The notes under the pieces were generated by a model that ran no database searches, had not been told where the DNA came from, and saw only the letters and a program-made list of their open reading frames with translations. From the NCBI GenBank assembly GCA_027531255.1, contig JAPZRU010000017.1, forward strand, positions 62,001 to 126,000: a DNA stretch of 64,000 bases. The letters are read 5' to 3'. This DNA comes from Steroidobacteraceae bacterium (GTDB lineage: Bacteria; Pseudomonadota; Gammaproteobacteria; Steroidobacterales; Steroidobacteraceae). The first letter of the stretch is position 1. Each line of letters begins with the position of its first letter. A program made the translations under genes and the position numbers. This document shows, piece after piece, positions 37,801 through 45,523 of the stretch.

Positions 37801-39665
37801 GCGACGTGTTCGGCAACGGCCTGCTGCGCTCGAAGCACATGCGCCTCGTCGCCGCGTTCAACCACCAGCACGTTTTCATCGATCCGGATCCGGACGCGGC
37901 GAAGGGCTTCCGCGAGCGCGAGCGCCTGTTCCGTCTGCCGCGCTCCACCTGGGCCGACTACGACCGCAAGGCACTGTCGAAGGGCGGCGGCGTCTGGTCG
38001 CGCGCCGAAAAGGCACTGAAGCTCTCGGCGGAGGCGCAGGCGCTCCTCGGCCTCGACGGCGAGAGCTTCCCGCCGAACGACGTGGTCCGCGCGATCCTGA
38101 AGCTGCCGGCGGACCTGCTGTGGAACGGCGGCATCGGCACCTACGTCAAGGCGACCGACGAGACGCACGCGCAGGTCGGCGACCGCGCCAACGACGCGGT
38201 GCGGGTCGACGGGCGCGAACTGCGCTGCAAGGTGGTCGGCGAAGGCGGCAACCTCGGCTTCTCGCAGCGCGGACGCATCGAGTACGCGCTGCACGGCGGC
38301 CGCATCAACACCGACTTCGTCGACAACTCCGGTGGCGTGAACTGCTCCGACGTCGAGGTCAACATCAAGATCGGCCTCGCGCTGGCGGCGCGCAGGCGGG
38401 GCCTGCGGCGGCCTGCGCGCGACCGCCTGCTCGCGCGGATGACGGACGACGTCAGCGCGCTGGTGCTGCGCAACAACTACCTGCAGAGCCAGGCGATCAG
38501 CCTGATCGAGGCGCGCGCCCGCACTGCGCTCGGCGAGCACGCGCACGTGATCCGCGCGCTGGAACGAGGCGCCGACCTGGACCGCGCGCTCGAGTTCCTG
38601 CCGTCGGACGAGCAGATCCAGGAGCGCCTGCAGCAGGGTCGCGGCCTGACTCGTCCGGAGCTCGCGATCGTCCTCTCGTACTCGAAGATCTGGCTCTACA
38701 ACCAGATCATCCAGTCCGACGTGCCCGAGGACGCCTATCTCTCGAACGAGCTCGATCGCTACTTCCCGGCCGCGATCCGCGCGAAGTACGGCGACCTGCT
38801 GCGCGAGCACCCGCTCCGTCGCGAGATCATCGCGACCGCCACCACGAACAGCCTGGCGAACCGCATGGGCCCGGTGTTCGCGCTGCGCGCCCAGGAAGAC
38901 ACCGGCGCCGGGATCGGCGCGATCGCGCGCGCGTTCGCGATCGCGCGCGAGGCGACCGGCATGCGCGAACTGTGGGGCGACGTGGAGGCGCTCGACAACC
39001 GCGTGCCCGCGGCCGTGCAGTACGAGATGACCGCGCGCAGCACGCGCGTGCTGCGCCACGCGACCTACTGGGTGCTGGCGCATCGCGACCGCGACCTCGA
39101 CGTCGAGCGCGTGGTCGGCTGGCTGCGGCCCGGGCTCGCCGAGCTCACCGCCGCGGCGCCCAAGCTGCTGACCGGGCGCCTCGGCGAGCGCATCCAGTCG
39201 CAGCGACAGCGGCTGCTCGAATCGGGCGTGCCCGACCGGATCGCGACGCGCGTCGCGACGCTCGAGATGCTGCCGTCCGGCCTCGACGTCGTCGACATCG
39301 CCTTCCGCCAGCGTGCGCCGATCGAGACGGTCGCCCGCGCGTACCTGCACCTCGGCGCCGCGCTCGACCTCGACTGGCTGCGGCAGCAGGTCGAAGAACT
39401 GCCCGTCGAGGGCCACTGGCAGTCGGTGGCCTGCGGCACGCTGCGCGACGGCGTGTACGCACTGCACCGGCTGCTCGCCGACCGCGTGGTCGGCACCGCG
39501 AAGCGCGGCAACGCCGTGCGCGCCGCCGAAGCGTGGCTGGCGTCGCGGCCGGGGCCGGTCGAGCACCTGCGCCGCACCTTCGCCGACATGAACGCGCTGG
39601 CGCGCGTCGACCACCCGACGCTCTCCGTCGCGGTGCAGTCGCTGCGGCGGCTCGCGGAGGCCTGA
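34830..39665 (+). CDS. gdhB: NAD-dependent glutamate dehydrogenase, 180-kDa class
   Basis: Large catabolic NAD-GDH of 1611 residues, oxidising glutamate to 2-oxoglutarate and ammonium. The N-terminal half (about 1-720) holds the ACT-like regulatory regions ([26 protein letters not shown]), and the catalytic domain (about 740-1250) contains [28 protein letters not shown] (read in pieces; substrate and coenzyme lysines), [10 protein letters not shown], and [16 protein letters not shown]. The helical C terminus (about 1250-1611) is typical of the class. It has a CGGAG ribosome site. The length and motifs exclude the 50-kDa NADP enzyme. It takes up the glutamate formed by IlvE and tyrosine transamination, which fits the neighbourhood. 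Confidence 0.96.
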   Translation: [1611 protein letters not shown]

Positions 39666-39675
39666 GCGGCAGCCC

Positions 39676-40470
39676 GTGCGCGTCGGGCTCCTCGTCACCA
39701 CGTACGAGCGTCCCGACGCGCTCGCCCGCGTGCTCGCCTCCGTCGAGGCGCAGACGCGGCCACCCGACTGCGTCGTGGTCGCAGACGACGGCTCCGGGCC
39801 CGCGACGGCGGCCGTAGTCGCCGCGTTCGCCGCGCGCTCCCGCGCGCCGGTGCGCCACGCCTGGCAACCCCACGACGGCTTCCGTGCCGGCCCTGCACGC
39901 AATCGCGGCCTGCGCGAACTCGAGGCCGATTACGCGCTCCTCGTCGACGGCGACATGGTGCTGGACCGCGAGTTCGTCGCGGATCACCTGCGAGTCGCGC
40001 GGCCGGGCGCGTGGGTCCAGGGCTGCCGCCTGCCGCTGCCGCCGGCAGCGAGCGACGCGGTGCTGGCCGGCGCGGATCCGGCCGGGTACGCGAACGACCT
40101 CGATCTGCGCCACCGCTGCCAGGCGGTGCGGCGCCCCCGGCTCGCCGCGGCGCTCGCCCCCGTCTCGCACCGGCTGCTGGCGGTGAAGGCCTGCAACCAG
40201 GGCTTCTGGATTCGCGACCTGCGGCGCGTGAACGGCTACGACGAGCGGCTGGTCGGCTGGGGGGCCGAGGACAAGGAACTCTGCGCCCGCCTCGTCCACG
40301 CGGGGGTCCGGCCGCGCGGCCTGCTGTACGGCGCGCTCGCCTGGCACCTGCACCACCCGGCTGCGGCGCGCGACGGACTGGCCGCCAACCTGGAACGGCT
40401 CGGGGAAACGCGGCGGTCGCGCCGCGTCCGCGCGACCGCCGGGCTGGACCGTCACGAGCCGAACCGCTAG
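39676..40470 (+). CDS. Glycosyltransferase family 2 with C-terminal galactosyltransferase-like motif
   Basis: 264 residues, GT-A fold. N-terminal [20 protein letters not shown] is the GT2 nucleotide-sugar block; [10 protein letters not shown] (DGD at 91-93) is the metal-binding Dx[17 protein letters not shown] (about 188-202) resembles the galactosyltransferase GWGxED acceptor motif. No transmembrane segment is seen, so it acts at the cytoplasmic face. The start is GTG at 39676, ten bases after the gdhB stop. Its acceptor is unknown; family members of this layout decorate lipopolysaccharide or capsule sugars. It stands isolated from other envelope genes. Confidence 0.82.
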   Translation: MRVGLLVTTYERPDALARVLASVEAQTRPPDCVVVADDGSGPATAAVVAAFAARSRAPVRHAWQPHDGFRAGPARNRGLRELEADYALLVDGDMVLDREFVADHLRVARPGAWVQGCRLPLPPAASDAVLAGADPAGYANDLDLRHRCQAVRRPRLAAALAPVSHRLLAVKACNQGFWIRDLRRVNGYDERLVGWGAEDKELCARLVHAGVRPRGLLYGALAWHLHHPAAARDGLAANLERLGETRRSRRVRATAGLDRHEPNR

Positions 40471-40473
40471 CCT
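40445..40473 (+). promoter_or_regulatory. Candidate gpmA promoter inside the GT2 3' end
   Basis: TGGACC (40445-40450), a 17-base spacer, and TAGCCT (40468-40473). The -10 contains the stop codon of the glycosyltransferase. The gpmA GTG lies 48 bases downstream. The -35 match is weak. Confidence 0.3.
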
Positions 40474-40520
40474 CCCCCGGCTCTACCGCGCGGTGCGCGG
40501 CTCGACGGGAGACGACACAC

Positions 40521-41279
40521 GTGGGCGACAAAGCGGGCCGGCTGGTTCTCGTCCGGCACGGCCAGAGCACCTGGAACCTCGAAAACCTGTTCACCGGCTG
40601 GAAGGACATCGACTTGACGGAACTCGGCCGTCGCGAGGCCGAGGACGCCGGCAAGCTGCTGATGGCCGAAGGCTTCGCGTTCGACGTCGCGTTCACCTCG
40701 GTGCTGAAGCGCGCGATCCGCACGCTCTGGATCGTGCTCGACACGATGGACCTGATGTGGATCCCGGTGGAGCGCAGCTGGCGCCTGAACGAGCGCCACT
40801 ACGGCGCGCTGCAGGGCCTCGACAAGGCGCAGACCGTGGAGCGCCACGGCGCCGAGCAGGTGAAGATCTGGCGCCGCAGCTACGACATCCCGCCGCCGCC
40901 GCTGCCGCTCGACGACGAGCGCCACCCGCGCTTCGACCGCCGCTATGCCGGGCTGGCCCCGGCGGAGATCCCGTCCGCCGAGTCGCTCAAGGACACGCTC
41001 GCACGCGTGCTGCCGTTCTGGGAGCAGCGGATCGCACCGGAGCTCCGCGTCGGCCGCGACGTGCTGGTGGTCGCGCACGGCAACAGCCTGCGCGCACTCG
41101 TGAAGATGCTCGACGGCATGTCGGAGTCCGACATCGTCGAGTTCAACATCCCGACGGGCGTCCCGATCGTCTACGACCTCGACCCGCAGCTGCGCTCGCG
41201 CGGCCGCCGCTTCCTCGGCGACCCCGCCGCGGTCGCCGCGGCCGCGGAGGCGGTGCGCCGGCAGGCGGAGAAGCGCTGA
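40521..41279 (+). CDS. gpmA: 2,3-bisphosphoglycerate-dependent phosphoglycerate mutase
   Basis: Glycolytic enzyme interconverting 3- and 2-phosphoglycerate through a phosphohistidine. The 252 residues include [10 protein letters not shown] (phosphorylated H13), [19 protein letters not shown] as [24 protein letters not shown] (Glu near 93), and [13 protein letters not shown] with the second histidine near 188. Length and the insertion around YDIPPPPL match dPGM rather than the cofactor-independent enzyme or small histidine phosphatases. The GTG start is preceded by GGGAG at suitable spacing. Confidence 0.95.
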   Translation: MGDKAGRLVLVRHGQSTWNLENLFTGWKDIDLTELGRREAEDAGKLLMAEGFAFDVAFTSVLKRAIRTLWIVLDTMDLMWIPVERSWRLNERHYGALQGLDKAQTVERHGAEQVKIWRRSYDIPPPPLPLDDERHPRFDRRYAGLAPAEIPSAESLKDTLARVLPFWEQRIAPELRVGRDVLVVAHGNSLRALVKMLDGMSESDIVEFNIPTGVPIVYDLDPQLRSRGRRFLGDPAAVAAAAEAVRRQAEKR

Positions 41280-41330
41280 CCGAAGGAGCGTCCGCGCGCG
41301 CGTCGCCCCGTGGCGGAAGCGCGGCGACGC

Positions 41331-41351
41331 CGCGACCCGCGACCCGCGACC
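41331..41351 (+). repeat. Three tandem copies of CGCGACC
   Basis: Three perfect head-to-tail 7-bp units in the gap between convergent gpmA and the M20 gene. Probably simple slippage sequence; no function is apparent. Confidence 0.7.
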
Positions 41352-41359
41352 ACCTGTCG

Positions 41360-41384
41360 GAAAGAGGAGACTGACGCCTCTTTC
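41360..41384. terminator. Hairpin between gpmA and the M20 amidohydrolase
   Basis: GAAAGAGG-N9-CCTCTTTC, an 8-bp stem whose right arm overlaps the stop codon of the minus-strand amidohydrolase. There is no long T tract, but the symmetric A/T flank of the stem could act in both directions. Confidence 0.4.
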
Positions 41385-42549
41385 AGGAGAGTTCTTGCTC
41401 GACGAGCTTCACCCAGTAGCTCGCGCCGAGCGGCAGCACCTCGTCGTTGAAGTCGTAGCGCGGGTTGTGGAGCATGCAGCCGCCGATCTCGCCGTCGCCG
41501 TTGCCGACGAAGATGTAGGCGCCCGGACGCGCCTGCAGCATGTAGGCGAAATCCTCGGCGCCCATCACCGGCGCGACCGCCGTATCGACGTTCGCGTCGC
41601 CGGCGACCGCGCGTGCGGCGCGCGCCGCCGCTTCGACCTCGCGCGCGGTGTTGACCGTGGCCGGGTAGCCCTCGTGGTACTCGTACTCGATCCGCGCACC
41701 GCAGGCCTCGGCCACGCCGCGCGCGACGCGTTCGATGCCGGCACGCAGCGTCTCGCGCACGTCCGCGCGCAGGTAGCGGATGCAGCCGCCGAGCGTGACG
41801 ACTTCCGGCAGCACGTTGTAGTTCTGGCCGCCGTGCACCTGCGTGATCGAGACCACCGCCGCCTCGAGCGGGTCGACGTTGCGCGCGACCAGCGACTGCA
41901 GCGCGGTGACGATCTGCGCCTGGACGAGCACGGCATCCACCGCGCGGTGCGGGAACGCGGCGTGACCGCCCCGCCCGATCACTCGCAGGTCGAAGCGATC
42001 CACGCCGGCCATGATCGGACCGACGCGCATCGCGAACTGCCCCGCCGGGATGCCGGGCATGTTGTGCATGCCGTAGACGGCGTCCACCGGGAACTGCTCG
42101 AAGAGCCCCTGCTCGACCATCACGCGGCCGCCGCCCGCGCTCTCCTCCGCGGGCTGGAAGACGAAGTGGACGGTGCCGTCGAAACGCCGCGTGGCGGCGA
42201 GGTGCTTGGCGGCGGCCAGCAGCATCGCGGTGTGGCCGTCGTGGCCGCACGCGTGCATCAGGCCCGCGTGCGCGGAGGCGTACGCGAAGCCGTTCAGTTC
42301 CTGGAGCGGCAGTGCGTCCATGTCGGCGCGCAGGCCGATCGACCGGGCGGACGTGCCGGTCCGCAGCGTACCGACCACGCCGGTGCCGGCGAGCCCGCGC
42401 GAGACCGCGATGCCGTAGGACGCGAGCGCGGCGGCGACCACGTCCGAGGTACGGCGCTCCTCGAACGCGAGTTCGGGATGCCGGTGCAGGTCGCGGCGGA
42501 GCCGGACGAGTTCCGGTGCGATCGCGAGGATCTCGGGCAGCGCGCTCAT
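41383..42549 (-). CDS. M20 family metallo-amidohydrolase (hippurate hydrolase type)
   Basis: 388 residues of the M20D aminoacylase/amidohydrolase family, cleaving N-acyl or other amide bonds on small molecules. It has LHRHPELAFEE (H24 region), LRADMDALP (catalytic Asp), ACGHDGHTAM with metal ligands C101 and H103, QPAEESAGGG (E135/E136), MHNMPG, the lid-domain RGGHAAFPHRAVD and APVMGAEDFAYM near the C terminus. The mononuclear/dinuclear Mn site is complete. The start at ATG 42549 is chosen because upstream codons lack homology. It is 16 bases downstream of the enoyl-CoA hydratase and likely co-transcribed. The substrate is not determinable: IAA-amino acids, hippurate and N-acyl amino acids are all possible. 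Confidence 0.88.
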   Translation of the reverse strand: MSALPEILAIAPELVRLRRDLHRHPELAFEERRTSDVVAAALASYGIAVSRGLAGTGVVGTLRTGTSARSIGLRADMDALPLQELNGFAYASAHAGLMHACGHDGHTAMLLAAAKHLAATRRFDGTVHFVFQPAEESAGGGRVMVEQGLFEQFPVDAVYGMHNMPGIPAGQFAMRVGPIMAGVDRFDLRVIGRGGHAAFPHRAVDAVLVQAQIVTALQSLVARNVDPLEAAVVSITQVHGGQNYNVLPEVVTLGGCIRYLRADVRETLRAGIERVARGVAEACGARIEYEYHEGYPATVNTAREVEAAARAARAVAGDANVDTAVAPVMGAEDFAYMLQARPGAYIFVGNGDGEIGGCMLHNPRYDFNDEVLPLGASYWVKLVEQELS

Positions 42550-42565
42550 CGGGCGGCCTCCGGCC

Positions 42566-43360
42566 TCACTTCCACGCGGCCTTGCGCTTCTCCAGGAATG
42601 CGGCGATGCCCTCGGCACCTTCGGCCGAGGCACCCTGCCGCGAGATCGTGCGACCCTCGCGCGCCAGCTGCGCCTCGAGGCCGGGCTCCGCGTCGGCGAG
42701 CAGGCGCTTGACCTGCCCGAACGCGCGCACCGGACCCGCCGCGAGCCGCTCCGCGAGCCTCTGGGCCGCGGCCGCGAGTTCCTCGTCGGGCACCACCTGG
42801 TTCACGAGTCCCCAGGCCAGCGCCTCGTCGGCGCCGAGCACGCGGTTGGTGAGGAACATCTCCATCGCCCGCTTGTAGCCGACCGCGCGGGGCAGCAGGA
42901 ACGAGGTGCTGCCGTCCGGCGTGAGGCCGACGCCGGTGTACGCCGGCGCGAACTTGGCACCCGCCGCCGCGATCGCGAGGTCCGCCATCAGCACCAGGCC
43001 GAGGCCGGCACCCGCGGCCGTGCCGTTGACCGCGGCGATCACCGGAGCGTCCATCCGCGTGAAGTGCACGATCGCCGCGTGCAGGTGCGTGGTCAGCTCG
43101 CGCAGGTAGCCTTCCACGTCGCCGCCGCTGCCCATCATCCCGCGCAGGTCGCCGCCGAAGCAGAAGTTCTTGCCGGCCCCGGTCAGGATCACGGCACGCA
43201 CGTCAGGATCCGATTCGACCTTCAGGGCCGCGCCCAGCAGGTCGTGGCCGAACTGCAGGTTCATCGTGTTCGCGACGTCGGGACGCGCGAGCGTGACGCG
43301 GGCGATGCCGTTCTCGACGGCGACGGTGACGGTGGAAGCGGGTGCGGTCGGCGTGCTCAT
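42566..43360 (-). CDS. Enoyl-CoA hydratase/isomerase family protein
   Basis: Crotonase-fold protein of 264 residues. The oxyanion-hole stretches are NFCFGGDLRGM (about 71-81) and GTAAGAGLGLVLM (about 114-126). At the site where hydratases carry the catalytic Glu the sequence reads AYTGVGLTPDGSTSFLLPRAVG, with Asp in the position used by PaaG/isomerase-type members, so isomerase or a PaaG-like activity is more likely than classical hydration. It is followed by the M20 gene and preceded by the TetR gene on the same strand; all three may form one unit. Confidence 0.82.
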   Translation of the reverse strand: MSTPTAPASTVTVAVENGIARVTLARPDVANTMNLQFGHDLLGAALKVESDPDVRAVILTGAGKNFCFGGDLRGMMGSGGDVEGYLRELTTHLHAAIVHFTRMDAPVIAAVNGTAAGAGLGLVLMADLAIAAAGAKFAPAYTGVGLTPDGSTSFLLPRAVGYKRAMEMFLTNRVLGADEALAWGLVNQVVPDEELAAAAQRLAERLAAGPVRAFGQVKRLLADAEPGLEAQLAREGRTISRQGASAEGAEGIAAFLEKRKAAWK

Positions 43361-43425
43361 GGGCCGTGCGGTGCTCCGGGCAGTGGGTTCGGGAACGGCC
43401 GCGCGAGTCGAGCGCGGCCGGCGAT

Positions 43426-44091
43426 TCAGTCGGCGGCGGCCGGCTGGCCGTAGAGTTCGCGCAGCTTCGCCTCGAGGAAGCGCAGGAGGCGCTTGTCGCG
43501 CTCGGTTTCCTTGTGCGTGAGGAAACTCACGGCCATGCCTTCCATCACGTAGCGCACGAGGTCGAGCGCGACGTCGAACTGCTCGCCGCGGCCCTGCCAC
43601 TGCGGGAAGACCTCGCGCGCGGTCCGGTACCACTCGCGCTCGAAGGCCTCCTGCGCGGGCAGCAGGATCGCGGACAGTTCCGAATCCGTGCGGGCCGCGA
43701 CCGACAGTTCGAAGAATGCGACGTACATCGGGTGGCGCACGTGCGCCCAGTAGGCCTCGACGGACTGGCGCACGAAGTCGCCGTCGGCCGCCGCGGGGCG
43801 CTGGACCGCCTTGCGGAAGGCCTTGAGCCGCTTGCCGTGCAGGTAGTCGACCGCGGCGCGCACGATGTCGATCTTGGACGGGAAGTGATGGAGCATGGCG
43901 CCGCGCGACAGCCCCGCCTTCTCCGCGATGGCCGTGGTCGTGGTCTGCGCGTAGCCGAGTTCCACGAAGCACTTGATCGCCGCCTCGACGATCAGGTTGC
44001 GCGTGGCCGCGCTCTTCTGGGCCTGCCAGCCGGCCGGCTCCTGGGTGGCCGCGACGTCGGCCGATTCGGTGCTCATCTCGCTCGCCTGCAT
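43426..44091 (-). CDS. TetR-family transcriptional regulator
   Basis: 221 residues. The N-terminal HTH (about 30-75) reads AAIKCFVELGYAQTTTTAIAEKAGLSRGAMLHHFPSK, quoted here as the HTH span with core TAIAEKAG and MLHHFPSK; the C-terminal helical ligand domain is unremarkable. Two in-frame starts are possible, ATG 44091 and 44076; GAAGG lies too close to the first and far from the second, so the choice is uncertain. It diverges from an SDR, and two GTCCGGAC palindromes lie directly upstream, so it probably represses itself and the SDR. The downstream enoyl-CoA hydratase suggests an acyl-CoA ligand. Confidence 0.85.
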   Translation of the reverse strand: MQASEMSTESADVAATQEPAGWQAQKSAATRNLIVEAAIKCFVELGYAQTTTTAIAEKAGLSRGAMLHHFPSKIDIVRAAVDYLHGKRLKAFRKAVQRPAAADGDFVRQSVEAYWAHVRHPMYVAFFELSVAARTDSELSAILLPAQEAFEREWYRTAREVFPQWQGRGEQFDVALDLVRYVMEGMAVSFLTHKETERDKRLLRFLEAKLRELYGQPAAAD

Positions 44092-44116
44092 CCCTTCGCC
44101 CGGCGCCCTTCTTGAC

Positions 44117-44136
44117 GTCCGGACGAGGGTCCGGAC
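44117..44136. promoter_or_regulatory. Paired GTCCGGAC palindromes (candidate TetR operator)
   Basis: GTCCGGAC at 44117-44124 and again at 44129-44136, twelve bases apart centre to centre (about one helical turn), 26 bases before the TetR ATG. The pairing and position fit cooperative binding by two TetR dimers. Confidence 0.5.
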
Positions 44137-44196
44137 CCGGGGCTGTACGGCTCTGCGCGGCAGGATGGAACCCTGCCCAGAAAAAGTCAAAGATGA

Positions 44197-44225
44197 TTGA
44201 AACCGGCAGTGCTGACTGCTAGCGT
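44197..44225 (+). promoter_or_regulatory. Promoter of the TetR-divergent SDR
   Basis: TTGAAA (44197-44202), 17-base spacer, TAGCGT (44220-44225) with TG-C before it (extended -10). It lies in a locally AT-richer stretch about 77 bases before the SDR start, facing away from the TetR gene. Confidence 0.5.
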
Positions 44226-44302
44226 CGCGCCACTTTCGCCCGGTCCGTCGTGCACTTGCACGGCGCGCGCCGGGCGCTCCACGACGCAAAGGCGGAGGTC
44301 GC

Positions 44303-45061
44303 ATGGGACGTGTATCGGGCAAGGTCGCCATCGTCACGGGTGGTGCTTCGGGTCTCGGCCGCGCGGACTGCATCGCGCTGGCGCGCGAAGGCGCGAAGGT
44401 GCTGATCACCGACGTCAACGAGGCCGGCGGCACCGCGCTCGCCGCGGAGATCAACGCCGCCCATCCCGGCAGCGCGCACTTCGTGAAGCACGACGTGCGC
44501 GACGAGCAGCAGTGGATCGACGTGATCGCCGAAGCGAAGCGGCGCTTCGGCGGCCTGCACGTGCTGGTCAACAACGCGGGCGTCGTCCGCATCGTCACGC
44601 CCGAGACGTGCACGCTCGAGGAGTTCCGCTTCCAGAACGCGGTGATGAGCGAGGGAGTGTTCCTCGGCTGCAAGCACGCGATCCCGGCGATGAAGGACAG
44701 CGGCGGCGGCTCGATCATCAACATGTCGTCGACCGCGTCGCACCTCGGCTACCCGGTCTACTTCGCCTACTCCGCCGCGAAGGGCGCGGTGCGCGCGATG
44801 ACCAAGGCGATCGCGGTGCACTGCCAGCAGAACAAGTACAACGTCCGGTGCAACTCGCTGCACCCGGGCGCGATCGAGACGCCGATGGTCGCGAACTCGA
44901 CCAAGGACCTCGGTCTGCAGATGGAGGTGTGGCAGCAGACGCCGTGGGGTCTCGGCAAGCCCGAGGATGTCGCGAACGTCGTGGTCTTCCTCGCCTCCGA
45001 CGAGAGCCGGTTCGTCAACGGCGCCGAGATTCTTGTCGATAACGCAGTCACCATCCAGTAG
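44303..45061 (+). CDS. Short-chain dehydrogenase/reductase
   Basis: Classical SDR of 252 residues with TGGASGLG (12-19), ITDVN after beta strand 2 (NAD-type Asp37), NNAG (90-93), S142/S143, Y156 and K160 (YSAAK), and PGAIETPM. Similar to cyclopentanol/3-alpha-hydroxysteroid-type dehydrogenases, but the substrate is open. It has a GGAGG ribosome site. It is divergent from the TetR gene, which probably controls it, and its stop codon lies inside a perfect 15-bp hairpin. Together with the nearby crotonase and amidohydrolase it may act on an acyl or cyclic alcohol substrate. Confidence 0.85.
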   Translation: MGRVSGKVAIVTGGASGLGRADCIALAREGAKVLITDVNEAGGTALAAEINAAHPGSAHFVKHDVRDEQQWIDVIAEAKRRFGGLHVLVNNAGVVRIVTPETCTLEEFRFQNAVMSEGVFLGCKHAIPAMKDSGGGSIINMSSTASHLGYPVYFAYSAAKGAVRAMTKAIAVHCQQNKYNVRCNSLHPGAIETPMVANSTKDLGLQMEVWQQTPWGLGKPEDVANVVVFLASDESRFVNGAEILVDNAVTIQ

Positions 45062-45083
45062 CGGCTTCGCCGCTACTGGATGG
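45051..45083 (+). terminator. Strong hairpin over the SDR stop codon
   Basis: A perfect 15-bp inverted repeat with a TTC loop: left arm 45051-45065, right arm 45069-45083. The TAG stop of the SDR (45059-45061) lies in the left arm. No T tract follows, so termination would not be classical; the structure may instead protect the mRNA 3' end or be a REP-like palindrome. Confidence 0.5.
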
Positions 45084-45095
45084 CGACTGCTGCAC

Positions 45096-45512
45096 GGAGT
45101 CGCCTGCCGGCGCTCCGTGCACGCGAACCCCGGGGCGGCCCGGGGTTCGCTCGCTGAAGGGCGTTCTGCATGCGGCATGGGCGGGTGACGCGTACCGCCC
45201 GTCAGTGATGCGGGCCGCGTGACGGGCTCTGCCGAACGTCACGACGGTGGGGTGCGTCGAGCCTGCGAGGCGGGGAGCGCAGGAGCGCCTGCGCTCCGCA
45301 GGGTGCGTCCTTTCTCAAGGCAACTCGGCATGGCGCCCTCGTGCCGAGGCGCACGACGTCGCCATGTTCCTCCTCGGCTCCTCTTCGGCGCGCCGGAAGC
45401 GCGCAGATCACCGCGGCCTCCGCCGCAGGAACCCGCCCATCGCAGTAGCCCTTCAGGAGCGAAGCGCAGCTCCGCTGCGCTTCGCGGGTCGGGAGCGCCG
45501 GCAGGCGACTCC
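45096..45512. repeat. 417-bp hairpin-rich segment bounded by 21-bp perfect inverted repeats
   Basis: The 21 bases at 45096-45116 recur as an exact reverse complement at 45492-45512. Between them lie further perfect stems: 45123-45134/45139-45150 (12 bp, GCGG loop), 45274-45283/45288-45297 (10 bp, AGCG loop), and 45459-45470/45474-45485 (12 bp, TCC loop); the left end also has a 9-bp stem TGCACGGAG/CTCCGTGCA. It fills the gap between convergent SDR and ferredoxin genes. Short ORFs inside have no domain-like features. It could be a miniature non-autonomous element, a REP/BIME-like cluster or a structured RNA. No target-site duplication is obvious. Confidence 0.55.
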
Positions 45513-45523
45513 CGACGATCGAA

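Noticed and set aside
34647-39902. 1751-residue open frame antisense to the glutamate dehydrogenase gene
   Set aside because: Its translation is Arg/Ala/Val/Leu/Asp/His-rich with no domain, and exists because third-position GC removes stop codons opposite a high-GC gene.
41331-41351. Tandem CGCGACC repeats considered as a CRISPR or regulatory array
   Set aside because: Three 7-bp units without spacers are simple slippage repeats.
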